10,125 nt of DNA from Thermococcales archaeon 44_46 (GTDB taxonomy: Archaea > Methanobacteriota_B > Thermococci > Thermococcales > Thermococcaceae): NCBI GenBank assembly GCA_001507935.1, contig LGET01000042.1, forward strand, positions 1-10,125, given 5' to 3'. A program made the translations under genes and the position numbers. This document shows, piece by piece, positions 6,393 to 10,125 of this stretch. Position 1 is the first letter of the stretch. Every line of letters starts with the position of its first letter. A model generated the notes under the pieces. That model did not search any database and was not told the origin of the DNA. It was given only the letters and a program-made list of their open reading frames with translations.

Positions 6393-6959
6393 CTATTCGG
6401 CCCATCTTACTTTGAGGCTGTCTTTTTTCACTTTAACGAACTCTTCAACCAGGGCCTTTCCGCTCTTTTCCATAAACTCCTGAATATCAAGAATTCCAAG
6501 CTCTTCAAGCCCAATTGCATTAACGCCCTCTGGAATTCCCTTTGCCTCAACGTTTATCCCGATGTGTATCTTTATGCTAACCGGTGAAACAGTAGCTATT
6601 GAAATGCTAAGCTTCCTGCCATCAACGTAGATGTCATCCCCTTTCCGGGAGGTTTTTATGCCATATTCCCCCAGCAGCTCGCAAAGCTTTGCTATGAAGA
6701 GCTTTTGAAGAGCAGAAGCCAGGAGGACATTGGGAAAATCAAAGATTTCTATTATATAGTGAACCATGTCATCGCTTTTAATTTCCTTCTTCTGCCTGAG
6801 GTCTTCAATATCAATCATTTCCTCAACTTTTACATCACATTTTCCCCTAAAGACCACAAGAGAATTCCCCAAAATCCCAAAGTTTCTGTAAGCCCAGTGA
6901 CTTCTTATAGCCGAGCCATCATAGTCTATACGTCTGTCTTTAATCACGAGGAGTTCCAC
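6393..6959 (-). CDS. DUF366 family protein
   Basis: This 188-residue protein belongs to the archaeal DUF366 family and closely resembles, from memory, P. horikoshii PH1223, whose structure has been solved; the family is related to the biotin/lipoate protein ligase fold. Conserved blocks visible are DYDGSAIRSHWAYRNFG near the N-terminus, NSLVVFRGKCDVKVEEMIDIEDL, EIKSDDMVHYIIE, and LSISIATVSPVSIKIHIGIN in the C-terminal half. No signal peptide or membrane segment is evident, so a cytosolic protein is expected. Its biochemical role is unknown. The frame runs to a TTG at 6977, but GTG 6959 is preferred because GGTGA (6969-6965) lies 5 nt upstream and the family begins MELL. The start lies one base after the stop of the HAD phosphatase gene, so the two are almost certainly co-transcribed and may act in one pathway. 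Confidence 0.8.
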   Translation of the reverse strand: MELLVIKDRRIDYDGSAIRSHWAYRNFGILGNSLVVFRGKCDVKVEEMIDIEDLRQKKEIKSDDMVHYIIEIFDFPNVLLASALQKLFIAKLCELLGEYGIKTSRKGDDIYVDGRKLSISIATVSPVSIKIHIGINVEAKGIPEGVNAIGLEELGILDIQEFMEKSGKALVEEFVKVKKDSLKVRWAE

Positions 6960-6960
6960 C

Positions 6961-7437
6961 TCAATCACCTCGCTCAAGAAGTTCTCTTAATTCTTCAAAT
7001 GACTTTGCATCGACCCACATCTGGATGAACTTAATATCGGGAAAGATAGTCCTAATATCATCGATATGTATAGCTCTATCGTCCACGTAGATTATTTCTT
7101 CAAGACTGTAACCTATTGAGGTTAGTTCTTCCACGGTTCGCTTTATCATATCAGCTTTGTTGGGATGCCCTTCAATTTTTGGAAACATGAAGTAATCCCA
7201 GAGACCAAAGCCTTCAAGAATTGGTCTAACTCTCTCTTCCAAGTTCCAGCTGGCTATCGTAAGGATAAAGCGTTCGCTGGCCCATTCAAGGAAATCCCTA
7301 ACGCCTGGAAACAGATGGAGCTCCTTCTTATAGGCATCAATTAGCATATCCCCTTGGAACTTATAAGGTGGAACGAGCTGTGAAGCATCCTCATGATCCC
7401 ATAGAGTACCATCTAAATCAAGCACTAACAATTTCAA
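6961..7437 (-). CDS. HAD-superfamily phosphatase, MDP-1-like
   Basis: This 158-residue cytosolic protein has the four HAD motifs: DLDGTLW (nucleophile Asp7, general acid Asp9), IASWN (Ser63 region), Lys94 in HPNKAD, and the acidic YVDDRAIH (Asp119, Asp120). The LDGTLW...H spacing, small size and minimal cap resemble magnesium-dependent phosphatase-1 (MDP-1), a family with activity on protein tyrosines and sugar phosphates in characterised members. The natural substrate here is unknown. The frame runs to GTG 7446, but TTG 7437 is preferred: GGTGAT lies 5 nt before it and the protein then starts directly with the beta strand leading to motif I. It is first in a two-gene unit with the DUF366 gene. 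Upstream there is only a weak TATA candidate and the end of the 23S rRNA gene in the same direction, so read-through from the rRNA operon could contribute to expression. Confidence 0.82.
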   Translation of the reverse strand: MKLLVLDLDGTLWDHEDASQLVPPYKFQGDMLIDAYKKELHLFPGVRDFLEWASERFILTIASWNLEERVRPILEGFGLWDYFMFPKIEGHPNKADMIKRTVEELTSIGYSLEEIIYVDDRAIHIDDIRTIFPDIKFIQMWVDAKSFEELRELLERGD

Positions 7438-7566
7438 TTTTATCACCAGAAAGGACTCGAGAACACAGTTTTTGAATTTAGCGATATTTCAGAAAACAGA
7501 GAAGGGTTATCTCGAGGACCGTGCATAGGTGGATTTGGCCTATCAAATGTCCAGCCTCCTTTCGGG
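7438..7566 (-). other. 23S rRNA 3' flank (processing and termination region)
   Basis: This spacer follows the 23S rRNA on the minus strand. It contains a small hairpin GGACAUUUG-AUAGG-CCAAAUCC (about 7552-7531) with a two-base bulge, which may belong to the pre-rRNA processing stem whose other strand lies upstream of the rRNA and outside the window. Further on is a pyrimidine-rich stretch and two CTCGAG-centred motifs (7510-7516 and 7456-7461) able to pair over 7 bp. A weak AT-rich element near 7470-7480 might be a TATA box for the HAD gene. No 5S rRNA or tRNA is seen here. Confidence 0.4.
7491..7507 (-). terminator. Candidate pyrimidine-rich terminator of the rRNA transcript
   Basis: The minus strand reads ACCCTTCTCTGTTTTCT downstream of the 23S rRNA. 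Pyrimidine/T-rich stretches can terminate archaeal rRNA transcription, but the T runs here are short, so the call is weak. Confidence 0.25.

Positions 7567-10125
<2,559 letters not shown>

Overview
The window reads as a chromosomal segment of a hyperthermophilic euryarchaeon of the order Thermococcales (Thermococcus/Pyrococcus). Pointers are a class I lysyl-tRNA synthetase, a beta subunit of indolepyruvate:ferredoxin oxidoreductase, a DUF366 protein, archaeal TATA boxes, GGTGA-type ribosome binding sites, and a very GC-rich archaeal 23S rRNA beside AT-richer coding DNA. Species is not resolved; the modest GC of the coding part fits a lower-GC Thermococcus. Comparisons with named proteins are from memory, not from a search.

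Layout. 1-~88: probable tip of an insertion sequence with an outward promoter. ~89-791 (-): 5' part of a malic enzyme gene cut off just after its NAD-binding motif. 871-2208 (+): AzgA-type purine permease. 2187-2642 (-): DtxR-family metal-dependent regulator with a DtxR-box-like site in its own promoter. 2715-3296 (-): iorB, without iorA in the window. 3378-4062 (+): SAM methyltransferase split by one frameshift in an A8 run. 4068-5648 (-): lysS. 5778-6392 (+): small membrane protein of the dolichol/phytol kinase family. 6393-6959 and 6961-7437 (-): two-gene unit of DUF366 and an MDP-1-like HAD phosphatase. ~7567-10125 (-): 23S rRNA, lacking roughly its first 450 nt, which lie beyond the right edge.

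The protein genes are mostly single-gene units with their own TATA boxes, packed as divergent pairs sharing short promoter regions (malic enzyme/permease, iorB/methyltransferase, lysS/kinase) and convergent pairs that overlap or nearly abut (permease/regulator by 22 bp, methyltransferase/lysS by a 5-bp gap, kinase/DUF366 with adjoining stop codons). Several probable starts are GTG or TTG placed 5 nt or so after a GGTGA motif. The functions are mainly housekeeping: pyruvate/malate metabolism, purine uptake, metal-dependent regulation, amino acid fermentation, tRNA charging, isoprenoid-lipid phosphorylation and ribosomal RNA.

No new multi-gene system was found. The points most worth a second look are Helix 98 of the 23S rRNA, which in Pyrococcus furiosus is reported to be excised to give a circularly permuted rRNA; the probable insertion in the malic enzyme gene; the methyltransferase frameshift; and the probable autoregulatory operator of the DtxR-family gene.
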